Shown: one piece after another, positions 8,510 through 17,530 of the stretch
Layout of the letters: every line of letters begins with the position of its first letter
Numbering within the stretch: the stretch's first letter is position 1
Assembly (NCBI GenBank): GCA_002314445.1
Contig: DCFX01000022.1
Location: 1,210-65,209 of the forward strand
Source of the DNA: Treponema sp. UBA1793
GTDB taxonomy: Bacteria > Spirochaetota > Spirochaetia > Treponematales > Treponemataceae
Length of the DNA: 64,000 nt
Reading direction: 5' to 3'
The notes under the pieces: generated by a model
What the model was told of the DNA's origin: nothing
Databases searched by the model: none
What the model saw: only the letters and a program-made list of their open reading frames with translations
Position numbers and translations under genes: made by a program

Positions 8510-10153
8510 CTATTTTTCTCTCCATAATTTGATTTTCATGGCAATAAGATTTGTTAATATATCGCCGGCTTTTTCGAGCCCCATAGTTTTAAGCGTTGTC
8601 TGCATTTCTGACCAGCCTTTATCGAACTCTTCGGGAGATCCAAGAATGAGCTGGGTCAGAGTCGTTTTTACGTATTCGTCAGCTGTTGCTGTTTTTTCAT
8701 TTATATCTGCAGGAAGCGTATACTGCCAGATTTGACCGTATTTAGAAATTCCAAGTTCTTCAGCTGCGGGAAACAAGTCCGTCCACATGTCCGCACCATA
8801 AGCGGCAAGCGTTTCCTTTTCGACGGGAAGGTAATTATGCTTAATAATATCGGTTGATATGACATTGATGTTGTCTCCGTTTGAATCCACTGCTGCATTT
8901 CCCATTTCCGGAAACGGATATTTCCATCGGCCGACACCTGTTTTTTTTGCATAATCTGGATCCGTTTGAGATATCTTTATTTCCTGCGGAGTGCGTGTAC
9001 GTTTCCCGTCTGCGCCGATATAATAATTAACATCTTTAATACCCCAGTTTACAAGAATCTGAGCTTCTTCGGAACACATCCAGTCAAGGAATCTGAATGC
9101 ACGTACAGGATCCTTACAGGATGTAGAGATTGCAATACCCCATCCGCCCGAATATCCGTAGTTCCTGAGCGACTGGTCTTTGAACTGCTTTCCCGCCGTG
9201 ACAGGAAGATACGCGTATGTTCGCTGCGGCATATTGTTCCTGATAAGAGAGAGGCGTTCATCTTCATAACCCCACACCGGATACGAAATGCCAAGCACCC
9301 GTCCCGCCGCAATTTTTGATTTCCAGACGTCTTCCTTCTGTGTGAACGATTCCGGATCAAGAATGCCTTCTGCATTTATTTTGTTAAGCCATTTGTAATA
9401 ACGGTACATTTCCGGATTCAGAAATTTGTATTGCGCTTTCAATGTTTTCTGGTCGACTATCCATTCGCCGTCATCGGGGCAGCCTGTTACATAATTTCCC
9501 GTATTCGAGAGATCTATGTACCACTGCCACGTATCAATAAGCAGTGAAAAACCGATAGTTTTCCGACCGTTTATTTCCGGGTACTTATGCATATATGTAC
9601 GGATTGCGTTTTCATAATCATCAAGTGTTTCTATTCTCGGATAACCGAGTTCCTTCAATACTGCATGCTGAATCTGCATCGTACCGCTTGTTTCAAAAAC
9701 TTTTTCATTCACTCCGTATGTACCGGCTGAATAAATATTGGGGTCATCGAGCGAATTCCGGAGTTTAACAATCTGAGATCCGTAGAGATTTTTCATATTC
9801 GACCCGTATTTTTCAATGTATTCATCGAGCGGAATGACCGCACCAGCATCGATGAGATTTGCAAGTTCTCCTTTTGCATAGATCAGATCGGGATATGCGC
9901 CACCTGCAATCATAAGTGGAATTGACTGCGTATCTCCTGCGACAGGATGTTCAATCTGCAGCGTTACACCGGTTCGTTTCTGGATTTCGAGTGCCACAGG
10001 ATCTGTGAATGGCATGTCTTCGTTTGAATCAGCTGTAAAAAATGTAAACGTTATTGGATTACCGGATGCTTTTATGTCCCTTTGTTTTGAACATCCGCTG
10101 GCAAGAACAGATATGCCAAGTAACGCAGTGGTTGTTTTTATAAGTAGTTTCAT
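8510..10153 (-). CDS. ABC sugar-binding lipoprotein (LplA-like)
   Basis: The 547-residue protein has a lipoprotein signal (ISVLASGC) and reads throughout as a family 1 extracellular solute-binding protein of the LplA type: TFTFFTADSNEDMPFTDP, then IPLMIAGGAYPDLIYA and IPLDEYIEKYG. These proteins capture oligosaccharides in the periplasm for LplB/YtcP-type permeases. It lies on the minus strand next to the YesM-type kinase, opposite the two permeases starting at 12375, and is probably an additional receptor for that importer or a sensor partner. The substrate is not visible; a xyloside or other plant oligosaccharide is inferred from the locus. Confidence 0.85.
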   Translation of the reverse strand: MKLLIKTTTALLGISVLASGCSKQRDIKASGNPITFTFFTADSNEDMPFTDPVALEIQKRTGVTLQIEHPVAGDTQSIPLMIAGGAYPDLIYAKGELANLIDAGAVIPLDEYIEKYGSNMKNLYGSQIVKLRNSLDDPNIYSAGTYGVNEKVFETSGTMQIQHAVLKELGYPRIETLDDYENAIRTYMHKYPEINGRKTIGFSLLIDTWQWYIDLSNTGNYVTGCPDDGEWIVDQKTLKAQYKFLNPEMYRYYKWLNKINAEGILDPESFTQKEDVWKSKIAAGRVLGISYPVWGYEDERLSLIRNNMPQRTYAYLPVTAGKQFKDQSLRNYGYSGGWGIAISTSCKDPVRAFRFLDWMCSEEAQILVNWGIKDVNYYIGADGKRTRTPQEIKISQTDPDYAKKTGVGRWKYPFPEMGNAAVDSNGDNINVISTDIIKHNYLPVEKETLAAYGADMWTDLFPAAEELGISKYGQIWQYTLPADINEKTATADEYVKTTLTQLILGSPEEFDKGWSEMQTTLKTMGLEKAGDILTNLIAMKIKLWREK

Positions 10154-10253
10154 GTTGAGGCTCCCATTTTGCTGCTGTTATTAATGGCGCAAAATGAAAT
10201 TCAGCTTACAAAATATTATGCACCACTTATTATAATATCACAGTACAGATACA

Positions 10254-10278
10254 AAAAACCGGAATTATTCCGGTTTTT
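10254..10278. terminator. Bidirectional terminator after the histidine kinase gene
   Basis: A perfect 11-bp stem AAAAACCGGAA (10254-10264) and TTCCGGTTTTT (10268-10278) with a 3-nt loop. It carries T-runs in both directions and lies 22 bp after the kinase stop codon. Confidence 0.85.
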
Positions 10279-10299
10279 CCCTGTAAAAATTAAACATTA

Positions 10300-12102
10300 T
10301 TATTCTCCATTTTTTATGAGAGGGACTTTTAATCGCACGGATGTCCCTTTTCCTGCGGTACTTTGTATTTCAATTCCGTATTCTGTACCATAATGAAGTT
10401 TTATCCGTTGGTTAACATTTATCATTCCGATTGAGGAACTGTTTTTTTCCACTGCATCCTTTTTCAGGCTGATATTAATTTCCCTTAGTTTGTCAGCTGA
10501 AATACCGCAGCCATTGTCGCGGACAGTAATAATCAGAAGGGGTTGTATACTTTCGGTTTCTTCTTTTATTTCGATATAGATAAAACCTCCTGACATTTTA
10601 GCTTCCAGTCCGTGTGTAAAAGAATTCTCCACAATCGGTTGTATAAGCAGCGGAAGTATCTGGATTTTACGTGCATCACATAAAAGCATGATGTCGTATG
10701 AAATTCTGTTTGCAAAACGTTTGTGCTGTATTTCAAGATAATTGTTTATCGTTTCTATTTCGGAAATGAGAGGAACGCTGTCTCCATTTACGGACAGATT
10801 GTAGCGCAGTATTTTTGCGAGAAGCTTGAGCATATAAGGCACGTCCTTATCTCCTGCTGTAAGCGCTCTCATCCTGATATGTTCAAGCGTGTTGAACAGA
10901 AAATGAGGATTTATCTGGGCTGAAAGCATTTTGAAGCGCATATCATTCTGCCTCGCAAGCAGTTGTTCTTTTTCCAGGTCCCTGATGTATACTTCCTTAA
11001 TAAGATGCTTTATATTTACGGACATTTCATACAACGCATCATATATTTCTGCAAATTCATCTCTTCCACCTATTGATTTCTGTATTTCAAAATTATTTGA
11101 TACAACGCAGAGAATTCCGGTTTTTACTTTTTGTACTCTTTTTTCAAAATACAGCGAGAAAAGAAAAATCATAACGGCGGAAAGTATAAGGCATAATATA
11201 AAAATCAGTATAACGAGTTTCGTTACGTGCATGGTGGCATTCGTGAGCCGGTCCGTAGGAAGAAGATAAATAATAGTGAACGTATCTGTTTCTCCGCGGT
11301 ACGGGCGGAACTGTTTTATATTTACTTCCATTTTTTTACCTCCAGCAATAATTGTATTTGTGTTTTTACATGTCACTTTTTCTGCCATACTGAGAATTTT
11401 TCCCATGAAGGCAGTATCGGTAATTCCATCTATGTTATAGATGATTGTGCCGTTATAAATAATGAGCGTGTTGAACATTTTATTTTTTAACATTCTATTT
11501 ACGTAGAACGGATTTATATTTATGGACAGAACCCCTATGAACGAATGATCTGTTGTGCGCCACACAGAACGTACAAGAGAGAGATATTTTCTGCCGGTGA
11601 TGCTGTCGCGTTTGTATGTCCAGAATGTCTGTCCATTCAGCCTTATTGCAGTCTGATACCATGATTTTTGACGTATCGCATCGGTTGTTTTAATAATATA
11701 CGAATTGTCAAGCAGTGTCTGATTATCAGTATACAGTCGGAAATTTGCGATGCTTTCGTATACTCTGAGAAAATCGTCAAGGAAACTTATAGAGGTATAT
11801 GCTGTGTAGATATCTTTCGTATTTTTGAACTGTTTTAAAATTATATCCTGGACAGGTTTATTAACATAGATGCGGTCGGACAATTTTGTTACTGACGTGA
11901 GGATGTCGCTGAACAGAGATTCTGTCTGTTGAAATACTGTGTCTGTCCTCATTCTTTCCCAATCGAGCAGCGTCTGATGCAGCCATGATATGGATAATCC
12001 TGAAAGGAGAATAAGCGGGATGAGAAATGTTGTTGTGTAAAGAAGCATGAGCTTGTGTTTGATCTTCAGATTGTTGATTATGTGCGAAAAAAAATGTTTC
12101 AT
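10300..12102 (-). CDS. YesM-family sensor histidine kinase
   Basis: A membrane sensor kinase of about 600 residues. TM1 lies near residues 18-37 (LYTTTFLIPLILLSGL), a periplasmic sensor domain spans about 40-285, and TM2 lies near 290-315 (LVILIFILCLILSAVMIFLF). The kinase core has the family signature AQINPHFLFNTLEH with the phospho-acceptor His, the ATP-binding N-box QPIVENSFTHGLE and the G-box DNGCGIS. The ATG at 12102 is preferred over an upstream ATG that lacks a ribosome-binding site. The likely partner is the YesN/AraC-type regulator at 19500-21071. Such pairs in other bacteria switch on plant-glycan uptake genes. Confidence 0.88.
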   Translation of the reverse strand: MKHFFSHIINNLKIKHKLMLLYTTTFLIPLILLSGLSISWLHQTLLDWERMRTDTVFQQTESLFSDILTSVTKLSDRIYVNKPVQDIILKQFKNTKDIYTAYTSISFLDDFLRVYESIANFRLYTDNQTLLDNSYIIKTTDAIRQKSWYQTAIRLNGQTFWTYKRDSITGRKYLSLVRSVWRTTDHSFIGVLSININPFYVNRMLKNKMFNTLIIYNGTIIYNIDGITDTAFMGKILSMAEKVTCKNTNTIIAGGKKMEVNIKQFRPYRGETDTFTIIYLLPTDRLTNATMHVTKLVILIFILCLILSAVMIFLFSLYFEKRVQKVKTGILCVVSNNFEIQKSIGGRDEFAEIYDALYEMSVNIKHLIKEVYIRDLEKEQLLARQNDMRFKMLSAQINPHFLFNTLEHIRMRALTAGDKDVPYMLKLLAKILRYNLSVNGDSVPLISEIETINNYLEIQHKRFANRISYDIMLLCDARKIQILPLLIQPIVENSFTHGLEAKMSGGFIYIEIKEETESIQPLLIITVRDNGCGISADKLREINISLKKDAVEKNSSSIGMINVNQRIKLHYGTEYGIEIQSTAGKGTSVRLKVPLIKNGE

Positions 12103-12374
12103 AGCGCCGGGTTTACCTCTTGGAAAAACGAACATGTTAATGATAATAGCACTACCACAAAATTTCTGGAAATATAAAAATTATCCAATATGACCCGGCA
12201 TTATATGCCATTTTACATATGTCATGACAAAACTTCATGAAATCATTTTAAACAGCAGAAATGTAATTATTATAGTAATTTGATTAAAAAAAAAGATAAA
12301 AAAAGCTGTTTGTCCGTGATATCCTTTTTCTACAACGTTGGAGTTGGATAATTTTCTTAGAGGAGTTAAAAATT

Positions 12375-13853
12375 TTGTTTACTCATAAAAAAACAAAACT
12401 GCACGGCAAAGAGCTTGCTGTACAAATATCTTACTACATTCTTGAAGCGGTTGTCCTTGTCGTATTCATTTTACTTTTTATTCCTGGTGTTAATCCTGCC
12501 CGTATTTCCGAAAAGATCAACCGCAACATTTCCCTTTTTACATCGGGGTTTTTCTATTCTGTTTTTACAAATACTCTTCATGTACTACTCCGGAAAAGCT
12601 GGGCGAAAGAAGCCTTTCTTGCAGATTATTTATCTGCAATGGCCGCTGTTATCAGTATACTTGCTGTATGTGCGGGCGGCGTGTTGTCGTTTGGCAATAA
12701 TAAATGCCGCCGTAAAGGTAACATCCTTATCCTCTGCGGAAGCGCTGCCTGCGCGCTGAGTATGGCTGGTATCAGAAAATCATATACGATGCTTCTTGCC
12801 GGTGCAGTTGAAAACGATGCGGCGGGAAAAGCGAAACCGGTTTTTCCATCGGCTGTTTATTTTGAGCTGACTGTAATGGCCCTTCTTTTTGTAATTGCAT
12901 GCATATGTCTTTTTCTCACGCCATCTCCGGTGAAAAAAGAGAAGTATAAATTTGATCCGCCGAAACAGCTTTTTATGATGCTTCTGCCCTTTCTTGTCCT
13001 TGTCATACTGTTCTGCTATCTCCCGCTTTGGGGACTTCGCTATGCGTTCTACAATTATCATCCGGGAGATACGCTTTCAAAAAACAATTTTGTGGGATTG
13101 TACTGGTTTACGTTTCTTTTTAAAAATCCCGCGACAGTGAAGGATATTATCCGTGTTTTGAGAAACACACTTGCAATGAGCGGACTGGGAATTGCAACAA
13201 GCTGGTGCCCGATGCTCTTTGCCATGTTTCTGGCAGAAATCCGCAGTACGACAGCGCGCCGTGTTATCCAGACGCTTACAACTATCCCGAATTTTATTTC
13301 GTGGGTTCTCGTATATGCAATTGCGGTGTGTATTTTCAGCACTGACGGTTTTATTTCAAGCCTCATGGTTCATTCGGGTGTATGGTCACAGGGTGTAAAC
13401 ATGCTTATGAATGGCAGTCACATCTGGCTTAAAATGCTTGCATGGGGGATGTGGAAAGGACTCGGATGGAGTGCCATCATGTATATTGCTGCGATTACCG
13501 GCATTGACCAGCAGTTGTATGAGGCTGCAACAGTGGACGGTGCGGGCCGTTTCCAGAAAATGTGGCACATTACACTGCCGGAACTTATTCCCACCTACAT
13601 GGTACTACTGCTGCTTTCAATCGCGGGCATGCTGAGCAACGGTCTTGAGCAGTATTACTGCTTCAGAAATACCGCCAACGCGGATTCAATAGAGGTACTT
13701 GATTTGTACGTATATCTGCTTGGTCTTGGAAGCGGCAATCCTTCCATCCCGCTTTCAACAGTCGTCGGATTTATAAAATCTCTGGTAAGTGTAGCACTTC
13801 TCTTCGGTGCAAACGCTATATCGAAAGTAGTCCGCGGAGAGAACATTGTATAA
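12375..13853 (+). CDS. ABC sugar permease (LplB type) with long N-terminal membrane extension
   Basis: Translation starts at TTG 12375 behind AGGAG. The C-terminal 300 residues are a standard LplB/YteP permease, with the ATPase-coupling EAA loop YEAATVDGAGRFQKMWHITL and the following LPELIP. The first 190 residues are unusual: they hold four or five extra hydrophobic segments (for example ILEAVVLVVFILLFIPGV and YFELTVMALLFVIACICLF) not found in ordinary 300-residue permeases. The partner permease starts 14 bp downstream. No ATPase gene is nearby, so a shared MsmX-like ATPase must energise it. It was probably transcribed from the 270-bp divergent region upstream. Confidence 0.88.
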   Translation: MFTHKKTKLHGKELAVQISYYILEAVVLVVFILLFIPGVNPARISEKINRNISLFTSGFFYSVFTNTLHVLLRKSWAKEAFLADYLSAMAAVISILAVCAGGVLSFGNNKCRRKGNILILCGSAACALSMAGIRKSYTMLLAGAVENDAAGKAKPVFPSAVYFELTVMALLFVIACICLFLTPSPVKKEKYKFDPPKQLFMMLLPFLVLVILFCYLPLWGLRYAFYNYHPGDTLSKNNFVGLYWFTFLFKNPATVKDIIRVLRNTLAMSGLGIATSWCPMLFAMFLAEIRSTTARRVIQTLTTIPNFISWVLVYAIAVCIFSTDGFISSLMVHSGVWSQGVNMLMNGSHIWLKMLAWGMWKGLGWSAIMYIAAITGIDQQLYEAATVDGAGRFQKMWHITLPELIPTYMVLLLLSIAGMLSNGLEQYYCFRNTANADSIEVLDLYVYLLGLGSGNPSIPLSTVVGFIKSLVSVALLFGANAISKVVRGENIV

Positions 13854-13867
13854 GGAGCATTGTAACC

Positions 13868-14818
13868 ATGAACTCAAATGAGAAAGAAAATACAAAGAGA
13901 GCCGGCTATGCAAAAAATCGTACTGCAGGAGGTTATTCCAATATAATATTCAATTTTTTTAATTATTCTTTTTTTATTTTATTTACTATAGTCTGCGTTT
14001 ATCCGTTTTATTATTTGTTTATAAATACAATAAGCAGCAACGAACTTGTCCAGAAGGGACTTATTAATTTTTATCCGCGCGGTATCCACTTTGACAATTA
14101 CTGGAATCTGCGTCAGGTAAATGATCTCTCCAATGCATTTCTTGTAACGCTTTCCCGTACTCTTATAGGTACGGCTCTGACTGTCATGTCATCAGGACTC
14201 GTCGGATATCTTATGACAAAGCAGCAATTATGGCACAGAAAATTCTGGTACAGATTTATGGTTGTTACAATGTACTTCAACGCGGGTCTTATCCCCGGAT
14301 TTATGAATATGCAGCTTCTCGGCCTTACAAATAATTATCTGGTATATATTATTCCGGGCATTGTCAATGTTTTTAACATTATGATGGTAAAAACATATAT
14401 CGAAGCAATTCCTTCAGAACTTGAGGAAAGTGCTGCTATGGATGGAGCCTCTTACTGGACAATTTTTGTAAAAATCATCTGGCCGCTGAGTAAGCCTATT
14501 CTTGCGACTATTGCCATCTGGACGGCCGTTGGGCACTGGAATTCCTTTCAGGATTCCTTGATTTACATGTCGGCACAGCCAAAATTGTATACGCTTCAGC
14601 ACCGGCTGTATATCTATCTTAATACTTCGAGTAATCTCCAGGCCATGATGTCAAACAGTACGACAGGATTGAGCGATGCAACCAGGTCAAGCCTTCTTAA
14701 TGTAAAGGTTATTCAATATACCATTTCCATGGTTACTGCCATTCCAATTCTCCTTGTGTATCCGTTTATGCAGCGGTATTTTGAAAAAGGCATCATGCTC
14801 GGTGCTGTAAAAGGCTGA
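13868..14818 (+). CDS. ABC sugar permease (LplC/YtcP type)
   Basis: The 316-residue inner-membrane permease has about six TM helices and the EAA loop LEESAAMDGASYWTIFVKI followed by WPLSKPIL. It begins with a hydrophilic N-terminal stretch, then the helix FFILFTIVCVYPFYYLF typical of this half of LplBC-type importers. It is the second permease subunit of the importer formed with the gene at 12375 and the binding protein at 14901. Its spacing of 14 bp from the first permease indicates one operon. Confidence 0.9.
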   Translation: MNSNEKENTKRAGYAKNRTAGGYSNIIFNFFNYSFFILFTIVCVYPFYYLFINTISSNELVQKGLINFYPRGIHFDNYWNLRQVNDLSNAFLVTLSRTLIGTALTVMSSGLVGYLMTKQQLWHRKFWYRFMVVTMYFNAGLIPGFMNMQLLGLTNNYLVYIIPGIVNVFNIMMVKTYIEAIPSELEESAAMDGASYWTIFVKIIWPLSKPILATIAIWTAVGHWNSFQDSLIYMSAQPKLYTLQHRLYIYLNTSSNLQAMMSNSTTGLSDATRSSLLNVKVIQYTISMVTAIPILLVYPFMQRYFEKGIMLGAVKG

Positions 14819-14900
14819 TTTGTTAATAATGTTTTTGAATTACCTGCAGATGCAATGTTTGCAGTTGATTAATAAATAATTTTAAGTTTCAGGAGGAAAA

Positions 14901-16613
14901 ATGAAACGTGTTAAATTAGTTTTGTTGACACTGGCTGCAGTACTGCTTCTGGCACCGGCTGTTTCTGCCGAAAAAAATGAAGGAAATATTAAAAAAATCA
15001 GGCCGAAAAAGACGGTTACGCTTCAGGTGTTCGATCAGCTGGCAAACTATTCAGGAGAACAGACCGGATGGTTTGCAAAAGTTCTGCTCGACAAATTCAA
15101 CGTGAAGCTGAATATTATAAACCAGCCGGCAGGTTCCGGCATTCTTCAGACGCGTATGGAATCCGGCTCTCTTGGTGATCTTGTCATATGGGGAAGCGAT
15201 CAGGACGATTATATGAATGCTGTAAAAAAGGATATGCTTCTGGACTGGAATGACGAAAAACTGCTGGATAACTGGGGTCCGTATATCAATACTCACATGA
15301 AATTTGCACTTGAAAAAAACCGGAAAATTTCCGGAACGGGAAAAGTATACGGGTTTGGTCATAACGTTTCAACGTCTTCAAAGGACCTTCAGTATTTCTT
15401 TTACACATGGGATATCCGCTACGATTTATACAAAAAAATCGGCAGCCCGAAAATAAAAACGCTCGACGATCTTGTCGATGCGCTTGCAGAAATGAAAAAA
15501 ATCTGCCCTAAGGACGACAACGGCAACCCTACCTATGGCGTTTCGCTTTTTAACGACTGGGACGGCAATATGGTTATGTTTGTCAAAGCGACAGCGACCG
15601 CCTATTACGGATACGATGAATTTGACTTCGGACTCTATGATCCGTCGACACAAAAATATCACGACTGCCTTGAAAAAGACGGACCATATCTTACCTGTCT
15701 CAGATTTTACAACAAACTGTATCAAAAAGGACTTCTTGATCCTGATTCCCAGACACAGAAATATAACGGTATGAGTGAAGACTTCCAGAACGGAACAGCA
15801 TTCTTCAACGTGTTCAACTGGATGGGAAGCGGAATTTATAATACTGATGCCCATATGGCGGCAGGAAAAGGAATGTTCCCGGTACGACCTGCAGATGCTT
15901 CACCAATCTGTTACGGACAGAGTGTGTACGGTGTCAACCGTGTCTGGTCAATCGGTGCGGATACGGAATATCCCGAACTCTGCATGGCTATTATCAACTG
16001 GTTTTCAACGCCGGAAGGATATCTTATTACCCAGTACGGACCGGAAGGGGAGAAGGACGGCAACTGGTATATAAAAGACGGAAAGACATATTTTACAAAG
16101 CTGGGAGATGCATGCCAGAAAGATAACAATACTCCGATGGCAAAACCATATACAGGCACATATAAAGACGGCTTATTCCAGATTAATAATGTAACGTGGG
16201 CACTTGATGCATCAAATCCGCTCGCGCCCGGAGAGGCCTATAATAAAATTTCCTGGGCTTCTCAGAAACAAACTGCAAAATACAGCATTGATGCTGACTG
16301 GCGCAAATGGGCAAAAGCTGATTCACCGAACGATTATCTTGTTAAGGGGAAATATATTCTTTCACCCGGAAGTATGTTCACGGAGGAACCGCTGCCTGAT
16401 ACGCTTTCCGTAAAGTGGAATCAGATCCGGACTACGATTCAAAACGGCAGCTGGAAGGCAATCTATGCAAAAACGGACGCCGAATTTGATGACATTACCG
16501 CTCAGATGACAAAAGACGCTTATTCATATGGTTTTGCGGACTGTCTTGCGTTTACGACGAAACAAGTTGCACGGCGTGCTGCCGCAGAAAATGATGCAAT
16601 GAAAAAAAATTAA
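14901..16613 (+). CDS. ABC sugar-binding protein of the first importer
   Basis: A 570-residue periplasmic solute-binding protein. A cleavable signal peptide (LVLLTLAAVLLLAPAVSA) lacks a lipobox Cys, so the mature protein is soluble in the periplasm. Family features include SLGDLVIWGSDQDDY in the N-terminal lobe, LYKKIGSPKIKTLDDLVDA, and AIINWFSTPEGYLITQYGPE near the C-terminus, as in LplA-type proteins. An AGGAGG site precedes the ATG. An 82-bp gap separates it from the permeases and a strong terminator follows at 16626-16703, so it ends the main transcript and is likely the most abundant product. Confidence 0.9.
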   Translation: MKRVKLVLLTLAAVLLLAPAVSAEKNEGNIKKIRPKKTVTLQVFDQLANYSGEQTGWFAKVLLDKFNVKLNIINQPAGSGILQTRMESGSLGDLVIWGSDQDDYMNAVKKDMLLDWNDEKLLDNWGPYINTHMKFALEKNRKISGTGKVYGFGHNVSTSSKDLQYFFYTWDIRYDLYKKIGSPKIKTLDDLVDALAEMKKICPKDDNGNPTYGVSLFNDWDGNMVMFVKATATAYYGYDEFDFGLYDPSTQKYHDCLEKDGPYLTCLRFYNKLYQKGLLDPDSQTQKYNGMSEDFQNGTAFFNVFNWMGSGIYNTDAHMAAGKGMFPVRPADASPICYGQSVYGVNRVWSIGADTEYPELCMAIINWFSTPEGYLITQYGPEGEKDGNWYIKDGKTYFTKLGDACQKDNNTPMAKPYTGTYKDGLFQINNVTWALDASNPLAPGEAYNKISWASQKQTAKYSIDADWRKWAKADSPNDYLVKGKYILSPGSMFTEEPLPDTLSVKWNQIRTTIQNGSWKAIYAKTDAEFDDITAQMTKDAYSYGFADCLAFTTKQVARRAAAENDAMKKN

Positions 16614-16625
16614 ACGGACAAACCT

Positions 16626-16703
16626 GCTGTCCGGTGAGTAAAACCGGAGAAGAGTCGTACTGACATATCAGCAGTACAACATACTTACCGGACAGCTTTT
16701 TTT
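16626..16703 (+). terminator. Long-stem terminator with inner hairpin
   Basis: GCTGTCCGGTGAGTA (16626-16640) pairs with TACTTACCGGACAGC (16682-16696; one G-U pair) and is followed by seven T. The loop itself holds a second hairpin, GTACTG (16657-16662) with CAGTAC (16672-16677). It separates the binding-protein gene from yesL, so yesL is expressed by read-through or its own start. Confidence 0.8.
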
Positions 16704-16728
16704 CTGCAGGAATCAAAGGTCGTAAAAT

Positions 16729-17394
16729 ATGTCGCTGTACAGCCAGAATAGTAAATTTACAAAATTTATGAGCAGACTTGTCGATATCTGCTGTCTTAAC
16801 ATTCTTTGGATAGTATTTTCACTGCCCGTTATTACGGCTGGAGCAGCTACTCTTGCTGCATATTCAGTTGCACTGAATATGGTGGATGATGAAGAAGCTT
16901 ATATATCAAAATCATTTGTGCAGGCATTCAGGAAAAATTTTAAGCAGGGAACGGCCCTGTTTTTTCTTACAGCAGCAGCCCTGTATGCGTTGTATATTGA
17001 TGTGCAGCTTGTTTTCAAATCAGAAAAACCACCGGTTGTTCTTTGCGTTGTAAGCATTCTTTCCATTGCAGTTGTTTTCTGCATGTTCGTTTATGCTTAT
17101 CCTCTTACTGCCCGTTATGACAATACGCTCTGGAATAATCTGCGCAATTCATTTTCAATAAGCATAAGATATCCGCTGAGAACTTTTGTTATTTTTTTTG
17201 TCTGTGCCATTGAAGTGTTTCTTTTTACTTTTAATATGCTTATGGAAATTTTTGGTGTTTTAGCAGGCCCGATGATTCTTGTCTATACAGTGAGCGGCAC
17301 GGCTAAACATATATTTCTCAAGATCGAAAGAAACAACGGCATGAAAAATCAGATAGACAATGCAGACAATAATCAGTCTGAATCAGTATTATAG
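16729..17394 (+). CDS. YesL-family (DUF624) membrane protein
   Basis: The 221-residue protein has about five TM helices and the DUF624/YesL N-terminal pattern FMSRLVDICCLNILWIVFSLPVITAGAA (shown here only in part: SRLVDICCLNILWIVF). In Bacillus-type loci yesL accompanies YesM/YesN two-component systems and LplBC-type transporters, exactly as here; its biochemical role is unknown. It lies just after the terminator of the importer operon. A short hydrophilic, Asn/Asp-rich tail ends the protein. Confidence 0.8.
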   Translation: MSLYSQNSKFTKFMSRLVDICCLNILWIVFSLPVITAGAATLAAYSVALNMVDDEEAYISKSFVQAFRKNFKQGTALFFLTAAALYALYIDVQLVFKSEKPPVVLCVVSILSIAVVFCMFVYAYPLTARYDNTLWNNLRNSFSISIRYPLRTFVIFFVCAIEVFLFTFNMLMEIFGVLAGPMILVYTVSGTAKHIFLKIERNNGMKNQIDNADNNQSESVL

Positions 17395-17530
17395 GCATAC
17401 GATAGTGGTTTCTAACTGCAGATAAAAATGATTATTAATAATGGGGCTGGATTGTTGTAAAATTTGTTTGAGCGTAGAGCTGCACCTGGAAACTCTATAT
17501 CCATTTTGTGCAGCCTTATTAATTAATTTG

